From contig NZ_JANQNS010000019.1 of the NCBI RefSeq assembly GCF_028279465.1, forward strand, positions 1 through 64,000: a DNA stretch of 64,000 nucleotides, written 5' to 3'. Each line of letters starts with the position of its first letter. Within the stretch, counting starts at the first letter, position 1. The DNA comes from Parasphingopyxis sp. Lineage in GTDB: Bacteria; Pseudomonadota; Alphaproteobacteria; Sphingomonadales; Sphingomonadaceae. Both the position numbers and the translations under genes were made by a program. Positions 38,400-46,718 of this stretch are shown piece by piece. The notes under the pieces were generated by a model. That model had not been told where the DNA came from. It searched no databases and saw only the letters and a program-made list of their open reading frames with translations.

Positions 38400-38415
38400 T
38401 TAACCGATCGGATAG
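38400..38415. promoter_or_regulatory. block C operator-like palindrome, copy 4 (TTAACC-GATC-GGATAG)
   Basis: It lies 23 bp upstream of the third sulfatase. The arms TAACC/GGATA and the 4-bp spacer match the other copies. Confidence 0.6.
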
Positions 38416-38929
38416 CAGAGAAGTGAGCAGCACGAAAGTCATGAGCGCCGACGCCCCGTTGCTGAGCGGCAGTCACCGATCTGTCCATAGTCGGAAAGCG
38501 AACGTCGGAGGATCAAGGGATGAATGGGCCCCACCCAACTGACGACGCCAATTGCGTTGCTCCATTCTTGACTGCGTATCCACAAGAAGTCGCAGCAACA
38601 GCCGAGAAGAATCGTCCATGCAAATTCTGGAAACTGGCGAATACTCCAGTGCCGACCCGATAAGTGGTGGCATATTCATCCGATTGAGAAGCTGAGGTCC
38701 GCTTTCAAACCGGTTTGCTAACTGTGCTGACTTCACCCCGAGCGAACACCACTTTCTTCTTTTTTATCGGCCACTGCGAGCGGCCATTGTCGGCATGATT
38801 TCCGCCGATGAAACTGCTGAGTAAAACGTCGCAGAGAGTCTGAGGTCAACGATAAATCGGTGCCACCACATATCCAATAGACTGGGTGGTGCACGACGCA
38901 GTCTGGAGCGAACCGGTCTCTGGCGGCGA

Positions 38930-39099
38930 TTTCCCTGATATGCGCGAATTTGCAGGGAATTTTGTGTAATCTGGAGGATAATTGGCTCCAGGGGTCGCCA
39001 CGGTCCCAAGAACTCTGCTGTTTTCGCCATGATTTCCCTGCACAGGAAAACAGGGAAATCTGCGAGCGGAACAGGGAAAGCGGGTTGAGAAACAGGGAC
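38930..39099. repeat. cluster of CAGGGAA motifs with an inverted repeat
   Basis: Copies in either orientation: TTTCCCTG near 38930, TGCAGGGAAT near 38951, and a perfect pair ATTTCCCTG (39032-39040) / CAGGGAAAT (39051-39059). CAGGGAAA (39072) and CAGGGAC (39093) follow, reaching the thiolase stop. Similar repeats flank integrated elements in some alphaproteobacteria; that link is from memory and unverified. Confidence 0.4.
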
Positions 39100-40275
39100 T
39101 CAGCTAGCGGCTTGATAAAATGTCATCACGACCGCGCCGCTCAGACCCAGATTGTGCTGGAGGGCGATTCTTGCGTCGGGCACCTGTCGATCGCCAGCCG
39201 CGCCGCGGAGCTGCTGGACCAGTTCAAAACACTGCGCAAGGCCCGTCGCGCCGATCGGATGGCCCTTGGACATAAGGCCGCCGGACGGATTGACGACATA
39301 TTGGCCGCCATAGCTGTTGTCGCCATCCTCTATGAATTTCGTGGCCTCACCTTCGGCGCACAGACCGATCGCCTCGTAGGTCACGACCTCATTCATCGTG
39401 AAACAATCATGCAGCTCGACGACCTGGGCCGCTTCCGGGCCGAAACCTGTTTGTTCGTAGAGCTGCCCAGATGCGCGCCGCGCCATGTCCGCACCGACGG
39501 CGTTCATCGGATTGTCCCAGGATGCCGGTGTATCGGTCGCCATGGTTTGCGCGACGATTTCGACACCGTGGCCTATGTCATGTTTCTTGGCGAAAGCCGG
39601 GCTAACGATGATAGCAGCCGCGGCGCCGCATGTCGGCGGGCAGGCCATGTAGCGGGTGATATAATCGAGATAGATAACCGGTGCGCCCATCACCTCGTCT
39701 ACGGTCAGCGGTTTGGTGAAAAGCGAATAGGGATTGTGGATCGCATGGCTGCGAGTTTTCACCGCCACCTTCGCAAAGATGTCAGGCTTGGCGTCATATT
39801 TTTTGAGGTAATGATCTCCGGCGGCGGCAAAATAGGGAACCGCGCCCGGCCCGTCCGGATAACCGAACTTCTTGAGGACGTTGGCCGTATGCATGATCGG
39901 CGCTTCGCGATCTGTCCAGGCGGAATCAATCGCGCCGGGCTGCATTTCCTCGAAACCGAACGCCAGGGCACAATCGACCACACCAGACTCGACCGCCTGC
40001 CGCGCCATATAGATTGCAGTGGAGCCTGACGCACACGCATTGTTCACGTTGATCATCGGAATGCCGGTATCGATCGCGTCGTACATGGCCAGCTGACCGC
40101 AGGTGGAATCGCCGTAGATATAGCTGGCATAGGCCTGCTGGACATCGCCGGACTCCAGCCCGGCATCGGCCAGCGCGCCGCGAATGGCGTTGGCGGCCAT
40201 AACGCGAAACGGCTCCTGCGTGCCGGGCTTGACGAACTTCACCATGTCCACGCCGGCGACAATTGCCTTATCCAT
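39100..40275 (-). CDS. SCP2-type thiolase / acetyl-CoA acetyltransferase
   Basis: A 391-residue thiolase-fold protein. NNACASGS gives the acyl-accepting Cys81, HDCFT and GHPIGATG are the later active-site motifs, and GLSGAVVMTFY is the end segment. This subgroup (SCP-x-like) cleaves branched or bulky 3-ketoacyl-CoAs, including those from sterol side chains. The start used is the ATG behind AAAGGATG; another ATG is three codons upstream. It follows the DUF1611 gene by 16 bp. It could cleave a beta-keto acid made from a beta-amino acid; this is inference. Confidence 0.88.
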   Translation of the reverse strand: MDKAIVAGVDMVKFVKPGTQEPFRVMAANAIRGALADAGLESGDVQQAYASYIYGDSTCGQLAMYDAIDTGIPMINVNNACASGSTAIYMARQAVESGVVDCALAFGFEEMQPGAIDSAWTDREAPIMHTANVLKKFGYPDGPGAVPYFAAAGDHYLKKYDAKPDIFAKVAVKTRSHAIHNPYSLFTKPLTVDEVMGAPVIYLDYITRYMACPPTCGAAAAIIVSPAFAKKHDIGHGVEIVAQTMATDTPASWDNPMNAVGADMARRASGQLYEQTGFGPEAAQVVELHDCFTMNEVVTYEAIGLCAEGEATKFIEDGDNSYGGQYVVNPSGGLMSKGHPIGATGLAQCFELVQQLRGAAGDRQVPDARIALQHNLGLSGAVVMTFYQAAS

Positions 40276-40291
40276 TCTTTTCATCCTTTCG

Positions 40292-41293
40292 TCATAGTGC
40301 GGCGATCGCATCGATCGCGGCGTCGATCCCGAAGCGCAATGGATCGAAACAGGGCACGCCCAATTCCGTTTCGGCATCGGACGCTGCCTGCCGGGCGGCT
40401 TCATCCGACAGCTCCAATGTATTGAGGCTCACCGCCACGATCCGGGCGGCTGGGTTGGTCAATCGCGCCGCACAGACATAAGCCTTCGCGGCTTCGGCCA
40501 ATGACGGCAGCGGGTAATCGGGGAAGCCCGTGACAGCGGCACGGGCGGGATCATGGCAGAGGATGATCGCGTCGGGCTGCGAGCCATGGACAAGACCGAG
40601 CGTCACCGGCGCATAGGCCGGATGGAACAGTGAGCCTTGCCCCTCGATAATGTCCCAATGGTCGTCGGCGGCATCGGGTGTCAGGGCTTCTGCGGCGCCG
40701 GAGAGAAAATCGGCGCCGACCGTGTCCATGGCTATACCTTCGCCAGCAATGATAATGCCGGTCTGCCCGGTCGCGCGAAAATCCGCCAGCATAGCGCGCT
40801 TCTGCATCGCTTGTGCAATGGCCAATGCGGTATATTTCTTGCCGAGCGCGCAGTCGGTCCCGACGGTCAACAACCGCTTGCCTGCGCGTTTCCGTCCTGA
40901 CGCTATCGCGAAGCTGCGATCGTTATGCCGGACATCATGCAGCGCACGGCCCGTCCGTGCTGCCGCTTCGGCCAGCTCCGGAATATCACTCAGTCGATCA
41001 TGCAACCCACTGACAATATCAAGCCCCGCTTCGACTGCAGTGACGAGATGGGCGCGCCATGATTCCGGCAGCTTACCGCCACGGGGGGCAACGCCGATCA
41101 GCAGCGACGCCGCACCATCCGCCCGGGCCTGCCCCGGCGTCATTTCGGGCAGGTCCAGATCGATGCCGCATCCCGGCAAGGACCATTGTCCGACGATATC
41201 GTCGGGGCACCACTGCCGGACGCCAAGCGCGGTCTTTGCCGTAACGCTCGATGGCGCATCACCCAGAAAAGCCAGATACGGCTTTCGCAGCAT
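40292..41293 (-). CDS. DUF1611-family protein, DgcN-like (D-glutamate N-acetyltransferase candidate)
   Basis: A 333-residue protein with the DUF1611 layout: an N-terminal domain, the P-loop-like VGTDCALGKKYTAL (144-157), then ATGQTGIIIAGEGIAMDTVG and EGQGSLFHPAY. The family member DgcN was reported to acetylate D-glutamate in a D-glutamate catabolic route together with the racemase DgcA; no dgcA is in this window. The start follows AAGGGGTTCCGA. It is divergent from the RidA operon over a shared inverted-repeat site. Confidence 0.8.
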   Translation of the reverse strand: MLRKPYLAFLGDAPSSVTAKTALGVRQWCPDDIVGQWSLPGCGIDLDLPEMTPGQARADGAASLLIGVAPRGGKLPESWRAHLVTAVEAGLDIVSGLHDRLSDIPELAEAAARTGRALHDVRHNDRSFAIASGRKRAGKRLLTVGTDCALGKKYTALAIAQAMQKRAMLADFRATGQTGIIIAGEGIAMDTVGADFLSGAAEALTPDAADDHWDIIEGQGSLFHPAYAPVTLGLVHGSQPDAIILCHDPARAAVTGFPDYPLPSLAEAAKAYVCAARLTNPAARIVAVSLNTLELSDEAARQAASDAETELGVPCFDPLRFGIDAAIDAIAAL

Positions 41294-41324
41294 TCGGAAC
41301 CCCTTGATGACGCGCGCTAGAATA

Positions 41325-41349
41325 TTTCCAAATTAGAAAATATTTTCTA
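41325..41349. promoter_or_regulatory. XRE-type inverted repeats, DUF1611/ridA promoter
   Basis: TTTCC at 41325-41329 is followed by a perfect 16-bp palindrome, TAGAAAATATTTTCTA (41334-41349). The TTTCC/GAAAA halves resemble those at 49415, 62895 and 63122. It lies between divergent genes, 32-56 bp from DUF1611 and 47-71 bp from ridA. Confidence 0.5.
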
Positions 41350-41395
41350 TACATGCAATATCGAATCGATCGGCATCGGATGGCGTCGCAATATT

Positions 41396-41860
41396 ATGAA
41401 TCAGTTCGACAAGCGGTTGCAGGCTTTGGGCCTGTCCTTGCCTCCGGCCTCTCCACCCGCCGCCAACTACCGATCATTCATCCGGTCCGGGCCATTCGTC
41501 CATATCGCCGGTCAGATATCCAAAGGTCCGAACGACGATGTGCGCGGCATTGTCGGAGATACGCTATCGATAGAAACGAGCCAGCAGGCCGCCCGGCTCT
41601 GCGGGCTGAATATTGCTGCCCAGATCGGTGCTGCTTGCGAGGGCGATTTCGAACGGCTGGTCCAAATCGTCAAACTGGCCGGCTTTATGCAGTGTGCGGC
41701 CGATTTTGATAAACTGCCGCTTGTGATGGACGGCTGTTCGGATCTGATGGTCGCGCTGTTCGGCGATCGAGGGCGCCATGCCAGATCTACCGTGGGCGTG
41801 TATCGACTTCCGTCCGGTTATGCGGTCGAAGTCGACGCCGTGATAGAGGTCCGGGAATGA
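41396..41860 (+). CDS. RidA/YjgF-family protein
   Basis: A 154-residue protein, slightly long for RidA and of the Atu1953/YjgH-like type. It has the IAGQISKGPN strand, the LCGLNIAAQIGAA helix, KLAGFMQCAADF and RSTVGVYRLPSGYAVEVDAV with the conserved Arg. RidA proteins hydrolyse imines and enamines such as 2-aminoacrylate. Here it may clear an imine from an amine-oxidising or dehydro-amino-acid step. It overlaps the next gene as ATGA. Confidence 0.85.
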   Translation: MNQFDKRLQALGLSLPPASPPAANYRSFIRSGPFVHIAGQISKGPNDDVRGIVGDTLSIETSQQAARLCGLNIAAQIGAACEGDFERLVQIVKLAGFMQCAADFDKLPLVMDGCSDLMVALFGDRGRHARSTVGVYRLPSGYAVEVDAVIEVRE

Positions 41861-42717
41861 CCGGCACCATGTGTCAGGTTGCGCTGGTTCAGCTGAGAAC
41901 GCCCTACAGGATAATCGCCGCGCGTGATCATGCGCTGCCGCTCGTCGAAAAGGCAATGGCAACCGGTGCGGATCTGATCATATTGCCCGAAACCTGCAAT
42001 ATGATGGCGCGGGACAGCTTTATGCTGCGCGCTTCGGCATGTGCGGAAGTGGATGACTTATTTGTTGCTTCAATGCGCGAACGCGCGGCGCACCATGCGC
42101 GTTGGATATTGCTGGGTTCTGTAGTTGTCAGAACAACGGACGGGCGCTGCGCCAATCGCAGCCTTTTGATCGATCCGACAGGCGGCATCTCTGCACGATA
42201 TGACAAGATTCATCTCTTCGATGTCCATCTGGACAATGGCGAGATGCATCGCGAATCCGATATCTATGTGCCCGGCTCAATTGCTACGGTCGCGGACACG
42301 CCATGGGGCGGGCTGGGGCTCAGCATCTGTTACGATATCCGCTTTCCCGAACTTTATCGCGATCTGGCGATGGCCGGTGCCGTCATGCATGCTGTGCCTG
42401 CAGCCTTTACTGCGCAGACCGGCAAGGCGCACTGGGAGACCTTGTTGCGCGCCCGGGCAATCGAGACCGGTTCCTATATTCTCGCCGCTGCGCAGGGCGG
42501 TGAGCATGCGGGAGGCGCCGTCACTTGGGGCCGTTCGATGATTGTCTCGCCTTGGGGCCATGTTGTCGCCATGGCAGTGGATGACAGCCCGGATGTCGTA
42601 ATTGCGACGCTGGATTTGAGCGCGGTCGATCATGCGAGAGAGAAGATTGCAGCACTCGCGCACCGCCGCGCATATACCGTGCCGAAATCACCGGAAAAGG
42701 ACCGTGTTCATGGCTGA
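41857..42717 (+). CDS. nitrilase-superfamily amidase (carbon-nitrogen hydrolase)
   Basis: A 286-residue protein with the complete Glu-Lys-Cys triad: LPETCN (Glu45), YDKIHLFD (Lys117) and [10 protein letters not shown] (Cys158). The layout resembles omega-amidase/Nit-type enzymes, which hydrolyse terminal amides of dicarboxylic acids. Cytoplasmic. It is coupled to RidA upstream and overlaps the VOC gene downstream by 8 bp. It may release ammonia from an amide intermediate of the block D compound. Confidence 0.88.
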   Translation: MTGTMCQVALVQLRTPYRIIAARDHALPLVEKAMATGADLIILPETCNMMARDSFMLRASACAEVDDLFVASMRERAAHHARWILLGSVVVRTTDGRCANRSLLIDPTGGISARYDKIHLFDVHLDNGEMHRESDIYVPGSIATVADTPWGGLGLSICYDIRFPELYRDLAMAGAVMHAVPAAFTAQTGKAHWETLLRARAIETGSYILAAAQGGEHAGGAVTWGRSMIVSPWGHVVAMAVDDSPDVVIATLDLSAVDHAREKIAALAHRRAYTVPKSPEKDRVHG

Positions 42718-43135
42718 ACTACCGCCCTTTCACCTGGCTTTTCCAGTAAACGATCTCGCCGAGGCACGGCACTTTTACGGCGAGATACTGAACTGCCCGG
42801 AAGGACGCAGCGATCGCAATTGGATAGATTTCGATTTTTTTGGGCATCAAATCGTCACGCATCTGGACGAAGCGGAGCAGCCTAGACCGGCCTCGGGCAC
42901 GGTCGATGGTCGGGATGTGCCTGTACCGCATTTCGGCGTAGTGCTGGATTGGGAGGCCTTTCACACGCTGTGCGAGCGGCTTGAGGCTGCGGGCATCGAG
43001 TGGAAAATCGCCCCGAATATTCGCTTCGCAGACGAACCCGGCGAACAGGCCACGATGTTCTTTACGGATCCCAGCGGCAATGCGCTGGAATTCAAGGCGT
43101 TTCGGAATCGCTCGCAGCTTTTTGCATGCGACTAG
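42710..43135 (+). CDS. single-domain VOC (glyoxalase-like) protein
   Basis: A 141-residue protein. The N-terminal [20 protein letters not shown] contains the first metal His, [12 protein letters not shown] the second, and [18 protein letters not shown] ends with the metal Glu. Such proteins act as lyases, isomerases or dioxygenases on small carboxylates. It starts within the nitrilase end. Its 3' end overlaps the convergent soxG by 44 bp, unusually long for two real genes. Confidence 0.83.
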   Translation: MAELPPFHLAFPVNDLAEARHFYGEILNCPEGRSDRNWIDFDFFGHQIVTHLDEAEQPRPASGTVDGRDVPVPHFGVVLDWEAFHTLCERLEAAGIEWKIAPNIRFADEPGEQATMFFTDPSGNALEFKAFRNRSQLFACD

Positions 43136-43685
43136 CGGCAATGTTCAGCAAGCGCCAAACCGTTACCGCGTGCGACCGTCCGACGAACAAATCGAAATCT
43201 TCCATTGCATTCCGGCACAACAGGACCGGAAGATCGTGAAAGCGCGTACGCGCTACGCTGCCGGGAGCGAAGCTGCGCGGCCGCAGATCGAGAATTGTTT
43301 CGGCGCTCAATAGCTCAACAGCATCGCCGCCCGTGATCGAAAACCATGCCGATCGATGTGACACATCGACCAGCGCATGGCCGTCTCGCATGAGGCGTTC
43401 GCCCAATTCGGCATGGTCCCGCGCACGCATCGGCTCCGACGATACGAGCAACCAGCGCGATGGGCGCACCCACAAAGCCCGCCAAACGTCGGACTGCGTA
43501 AAACTCAGCGGTTTTTCGGGAAGTGTGAGACCAAATGCTCCTTTGATACTATCCATCGAAGATGACCGTGCCTGATCAATGCACAGCTCGAACATGCTGT
43601 GCTCAGGCTTTGCCGAGAGGGATTTATGGGGCGCAGCTTCCCTGCTTTTGGCAGCGAGAACCGGCGCATAGCGAAACTCAGCCAT
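43092..43685 (-). CDS. soxG: sarcosine oxidase gamma subunit
   Basis: A 197-residue protein from the ATG at 43685. It matches SoxG: a GcvT-related fold with [16 protein letters not shown], a [20 protein letters not shown] segment and [10 protein letters not shown]. The subunit completes the heterotetramer and helps the folate site. It is the last gene of the aldolase-HD-soxBDAG operon and overlaps soxA by 8 bp. Its last 44 bp are shared with the convergent VOC gene. Confidence 0.87.
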   Translation of the reverse strand: MAEFRYAPVLAAKSREAAPHKSLSAKPEHSMFELCIDQARSSSMDSIKGAFGLTLPEKPLSFTQSDVWRALWVRPSRWLLVSSEPMRARDHAELGERLMRDGHALVDVSHRSAWFSITGGDAVELLSAETILDLRPRSFAPGSVARTRFHDLPVLLCRNAMEDFDLFVGRSHAVTVWRLLNIAASRMQKAASDSETP

Positions 43686-46443
43686 TCTGGCGCTCCCCCT
43701 CGGGATCAAAGGCATGCGGTGCGACGACGCGCGCCTGCGTCCAGCGCCCGCTATCATAAACGCCGACCGTCTCACCCAGACGCGCCCGTCCACGAGCCAG
43801 CAAGCCCAGCGCGATCGGACGGCCCAGCGTCGGGCTGAATACGCTCGATGTGACATAGCCCTGCAGCTCAGCCGGCGATCGCATCGAAGCGCGATCGACA
43901 AGGCTCCCGCCGATCGGCAGCAGCGCACTATCCGATTCCAGCCCGACAAACTGGAACCTTGCCGGGTCTTGCGCGGCCTGAAATTCGAGGCTGCGTTTGC
44001 CGACAAAATCCGCCTTCTTCCGCCGAACCATCGCACCATAGCCGACATCGTCGGGCAGGGTTGTACCATCGGTATCCGCCCCAACATGCAGATAGCCCTT
44101 TTCGGTCCGCATCACCTGCAGGCTTTCGAAGCCGAAAGGGCTCACGCCGAGATCCTCTCCAGATCTTATCAGGCAATCCCATAAGGAAGCGGTGACACCC
44201 CAGGGTACGGCGATCTCGTAACTGATCTCGCCAGTGAAACTGGCGCGGTGGATGCGGATCGGCCGTCTCGATAGCTCGGCTGTTTGCACGGTCATGTGCG
44301 AAAAGGCCGCATTCGAAAGATCGATACAGAGCGGCAATCGTGCGATCAGCTCGCGCGCTTTAGGACCGCTGACCAGCACGATGCCCCAGGCATCCGACAC
44401 ATCAACGATATGCACGCGATCCGACGACCATTCGCATTGATGCCATTCCTCCAGATGGTGGAGGATACGCGTGCCCGCACCGCTGGTCGTATGGACCAGG
44501 AAATGCCGCTCGCCGAGCCGCGATATGATGCCGTCATCCATGATGACGCCCTGATCATTGAGCATCAGGTTATAGCGGCACCGCCCGACCTTCAGTGTTT
44601 CGAGATTGGTCGCCGCCAGCCGGTTGAGAAAATGCGCCGCATCCGGGCCGATGAGCTCGATTTTTCCGAGCGAGGAATAGTCCATAATGCCGACACTATT
44701 CCGCACAGCCCTAACTTCGCGATTGATCGCCACGGCCTCGGTTTCGCCCTTGCGCGCCAGGACCGCTGGCCTTGTCCAGGGGCCGTAATCGTCGAAGATG
44801 GCGCCGGCTTCAGCTTGACGGTCATGGGTCGGCACCTTTCGCGCCGGCATGAAATCCGCACCCCGATGCGTGCCTGCAATTGCCGCAAAGTCGAGCGGGA
44901 CATAAGGCGGCCGGAAGGTCGTCGTGCCGATCTCGCCGGGCTTGCGTCCGATGGCATCTGCCAGCACGGAAAGCCCGTTCATATTGGAAACCTTGCCCTG
45001 ATCGGGGGCCATACCGAGCGTCGTATAGCGTTTGACATGCTCAACCGAGACGAAGTTTTCGCGCACCGCAAGCGCAATATCCTTCACCGTCACATCATTC
45101 TGGAAATCCACCCATTGGCGGCGCTGGGACGGGGCGATTTCTGTTGCGCGACCGGGCCAGAGCGCGGCATCGCCTGCGCCGGCTGCGCGGCCGACTACCG
45201 CAACTTTGCTTGCCGATGCTACAGGCAGGAAGCGATCCCTCGCCTCATCATAGGTGAGCGTACCACCCGCTTGCGAATAGAGCTGCACATTGGGCGATAG
45301 GCCGCCGGACATCAGCAGCGCATCGCAATGGAGCATCCGGGCGGGCCTGCCTGCAATGGAAAATTTGACGCTTTTGATGCGATGGCGGCCATAGGTGCGC
45401 AGGATGCGAACATCTGCCAGCAATTCTATGCCAAGGGCAGTTGCAGCCTCGCCGATAGTTTGAGATGGCTCGAGCCGCATATCGAGTATGGCGGCAACTG
45501 TTGCTCCGGCGCGAGCTAGCTCCAGTGCATCTTCGCAGGCCGCATCATTATTTGCCGCAAGAACGATGCGCGCGCCGGGCAGCACCGCATAGTCTTCAAG
45601 ATAGCGCCGCGCAGCGCCGGCCAGCATAATGCCGGGCCGGTCATTGTCCGGAAAAACCAGCGCGCGTTCCGTGGCGCCGGTGGCGAGGATCGTCCGGCCC
45701 ACACGAATTTTGAGCAATTGCCCGCCGGATAATCCGATCAGGAAACCATCGTCGAACCGGCCGATAATCATCGTACCGGTCAGGATCTGTGCACCCAGTG
45801 ACCGCAGTTCATTCAACGCTTCATCATGACCGTCGCCGATCCGGTCGCGCATTTCGACGACCAGTGTTTCAGCGCCATCGCGAGCCGTGCCAAGCGCCGC
45901 CAGCAAGCCGGACGCCCCGGCACCGACAACCAGCACATCGCAATGCAGATGGCGATGGCCATGGACCTGAGCGGTCGCGCACTCCGGCGCTTGTCCGATT
46001 CCGGCGGCACGGCGGATCGGCCTTTCGAACAGCATCCAGCTCGGCCGCATGAAAGTCTTGTAATAGAAGCCCGCCGGCATCAGCGCGCGAAAACGGTCGG
46101 CCAAGGCCGCGATGTCGAAGCGCAGCGACGGCCAGGCGTTTGGGCTGGACGCCACGAGACCGGCCTTCAGTGGGACACATGTAGCGAGTTCGGTCGTGTT
46201 CGAGCCGTCCCGATGCGCGACCGTGACATAGGCATTGGGATCTTCCGGCCCCGCTGCGAATATCCCGCGCGGACGATGACATTTGAAGCTGCGTCCGATG
46301 AAATGCACGCCATTCGCGAGCAGGGCCGAGGCCAGCGTATCTCCAGCAAAACCCTGATAGTTTTGTCCATTGAAGCGGAAGTCGATCAGCCGGTTACGAT
46401 CGATATGGCCACCCTCGGCAAGGCGAAACTGACCACCGCTCAT
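43678..46443 (-). CDS. soxA: sarcosine oxidase alpha subunit
   Basis: A 921-residue protein. The N-terminal part binds the folded protein partners (FRFNGQNYQGFAGDTLASAL), a Rossmann motif VGAGASGLLAAL is near 173, and the C-terminal ~370 residues form a GcvT/aminomethyltransferase domain for tetrahydrofolate. With SoxB, D and G it oxidises sarcosine to glycine, forming H2O2 and 5,10-methylene-tetrahydrofolate. The ATG at 46443 lies in the soxD end behind AGGAGGG. Confidence 0.95.
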   Translation of the reverse strand: MSGGQFRLAEGGHIDRNRLIDFRFNGQNYQGFAGDTLASALLANGVHFIGRSFKCHRPRGIFAAGPEDPNAYVTVAHRDGSNTTELATCVPLKAGLVASSPNAWPSLRFDIAALADRFRALMPAGFYYKTFMRPSWMLFERPIRRAAGIGQAPECATAQVHGHRHLHCDVLVVGAGASGLLAALGTARDGAETLVVEMRDRIGDGHDEALNELRSLGAQILTGTMIIGRFDDGFLIGLSGGQLLKIRVGRTILATGATERALVFPDNDRPGIMLAGAARRYLEDYAVLPGARIVLAANNDAACEDALELARAGATVAAILDMRLEPSQTIGEAATALGIELLADVRILRTYGRHRIKSVKFSIAGRPARMLHCDALLMSGGLSPNVQLYSQAGGTLTYDEARDRFLPVASASKVAVVGRAAGAGDAALWPGRATEIAPSQRRQWVDFQNDVTVKDIALAVRENFVSVEHVKRYTTLGMAPDQGKVSNMNGLSVLADAIGRKPGEIGTTTFRPPYVPLDFAAIAGTHRGADFMPARKVPTHDRQAEAGAIFDDYGPWTRPAVLARKGETEAVAINREVRAVRNSVGIMDYSSLGKIELIGPDAAHFLNRLAATNLETLKVGRCRYNLMLNDQGVIMDDGIISRLGERHFLVHTTSGAGTRILHHLEEWHQCEWSSDRVHIVDVSDAWGIVLVSGPKARELIARLPLCIDLSNAAFSHMTVQTAELSRRPIRIHRASFTGEISYEIAVPWGVTASLWDCLIRSGEDLGVSPFGFESLQVMRTEKGYLHVGADTDGTTLPDDVGYGAMVRRKKADFVGKRSLEFQAAQDPARFQFVGLESDSALLPIGGSLVDRASMRSPAELQGYVTSSVFSPTLGRPIALGLLARGRARLGETVGVYDSGRWTQARVVAPHAFDPEGERQNG

Positions 46444-46709
46444 CCCTCCTCTCCAGGCGGGTCGATTCTGTGCGCGGAGAGGCACTCGTTGGTCGCGGTA
46501 TCGCGCTCGAGCACGAACCATTGGAAACAGCCGTCACGGTGAAACCACAGCTCGCGATTCTTGCCGCGCGGATTGTCCCGCACATAGAGATATTCCGCCC
46601 AAGCTGCGTCGCTCACCTCAGCAGGGGGACGGACGATATCCGCCTCGCCGCCATAGGCGAACTCGCTTTCGTCGCGCGCGCCGCACCAGGGGCAGGGAAT
46701 GATCAGCAT
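46440..46709 (-). CDS. soxD: sarcosine oxidase delta subunit
   Basis: An 89-residue protein with the SoxD zinc motif: CPWCG (Cys6/Cys9) and the later HRDGCFQWF. WFHRDGC and RDNPRGKNRELW are diagnostic. It starts 9 bp after soxB and overlaps the soxA start by 4 bp. Confidence 0.95.
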   Translation of the reverse strand: MLIIPCPWCGARDESEFAYGGEADIVRPPAEVSDAAWAEYLYVRDNPRGKNRELWFHRDGCFQWFVLERDTATNECLSAHRIDPPGEEG

Positions 46710-46718
46710 CGCCCGGTC

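Larger units (their letters stand above)
38378..39099. other. 722-bp non-coding boundary region
   Basis: It separates the sulfatase/xylose block from the sarcosine/M81 block. It holds operator-like palindrome copy 4 near its left end and CAGGGAA-type repeats near its right end. Frames through it have no recognisable domain. It may be a scar of an integration event; see the repeat entry. Confidence 0.45.

Noticed and set aside
38930..39099. CRISPR array
   Set aside because: The CAGGGAA repeats are short, irregularly spaced and occur in both orientations.
38950..40029. 359-residue plus-strand open frame across the boundary and thiolase gene
   Set aside because: Mostly antisense to the thiolase, which has clear catalytic motifs.
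44284..45300. 338-residue plus-strand open frame
   Set aside because: Antisense to soxA; no domain recognised.
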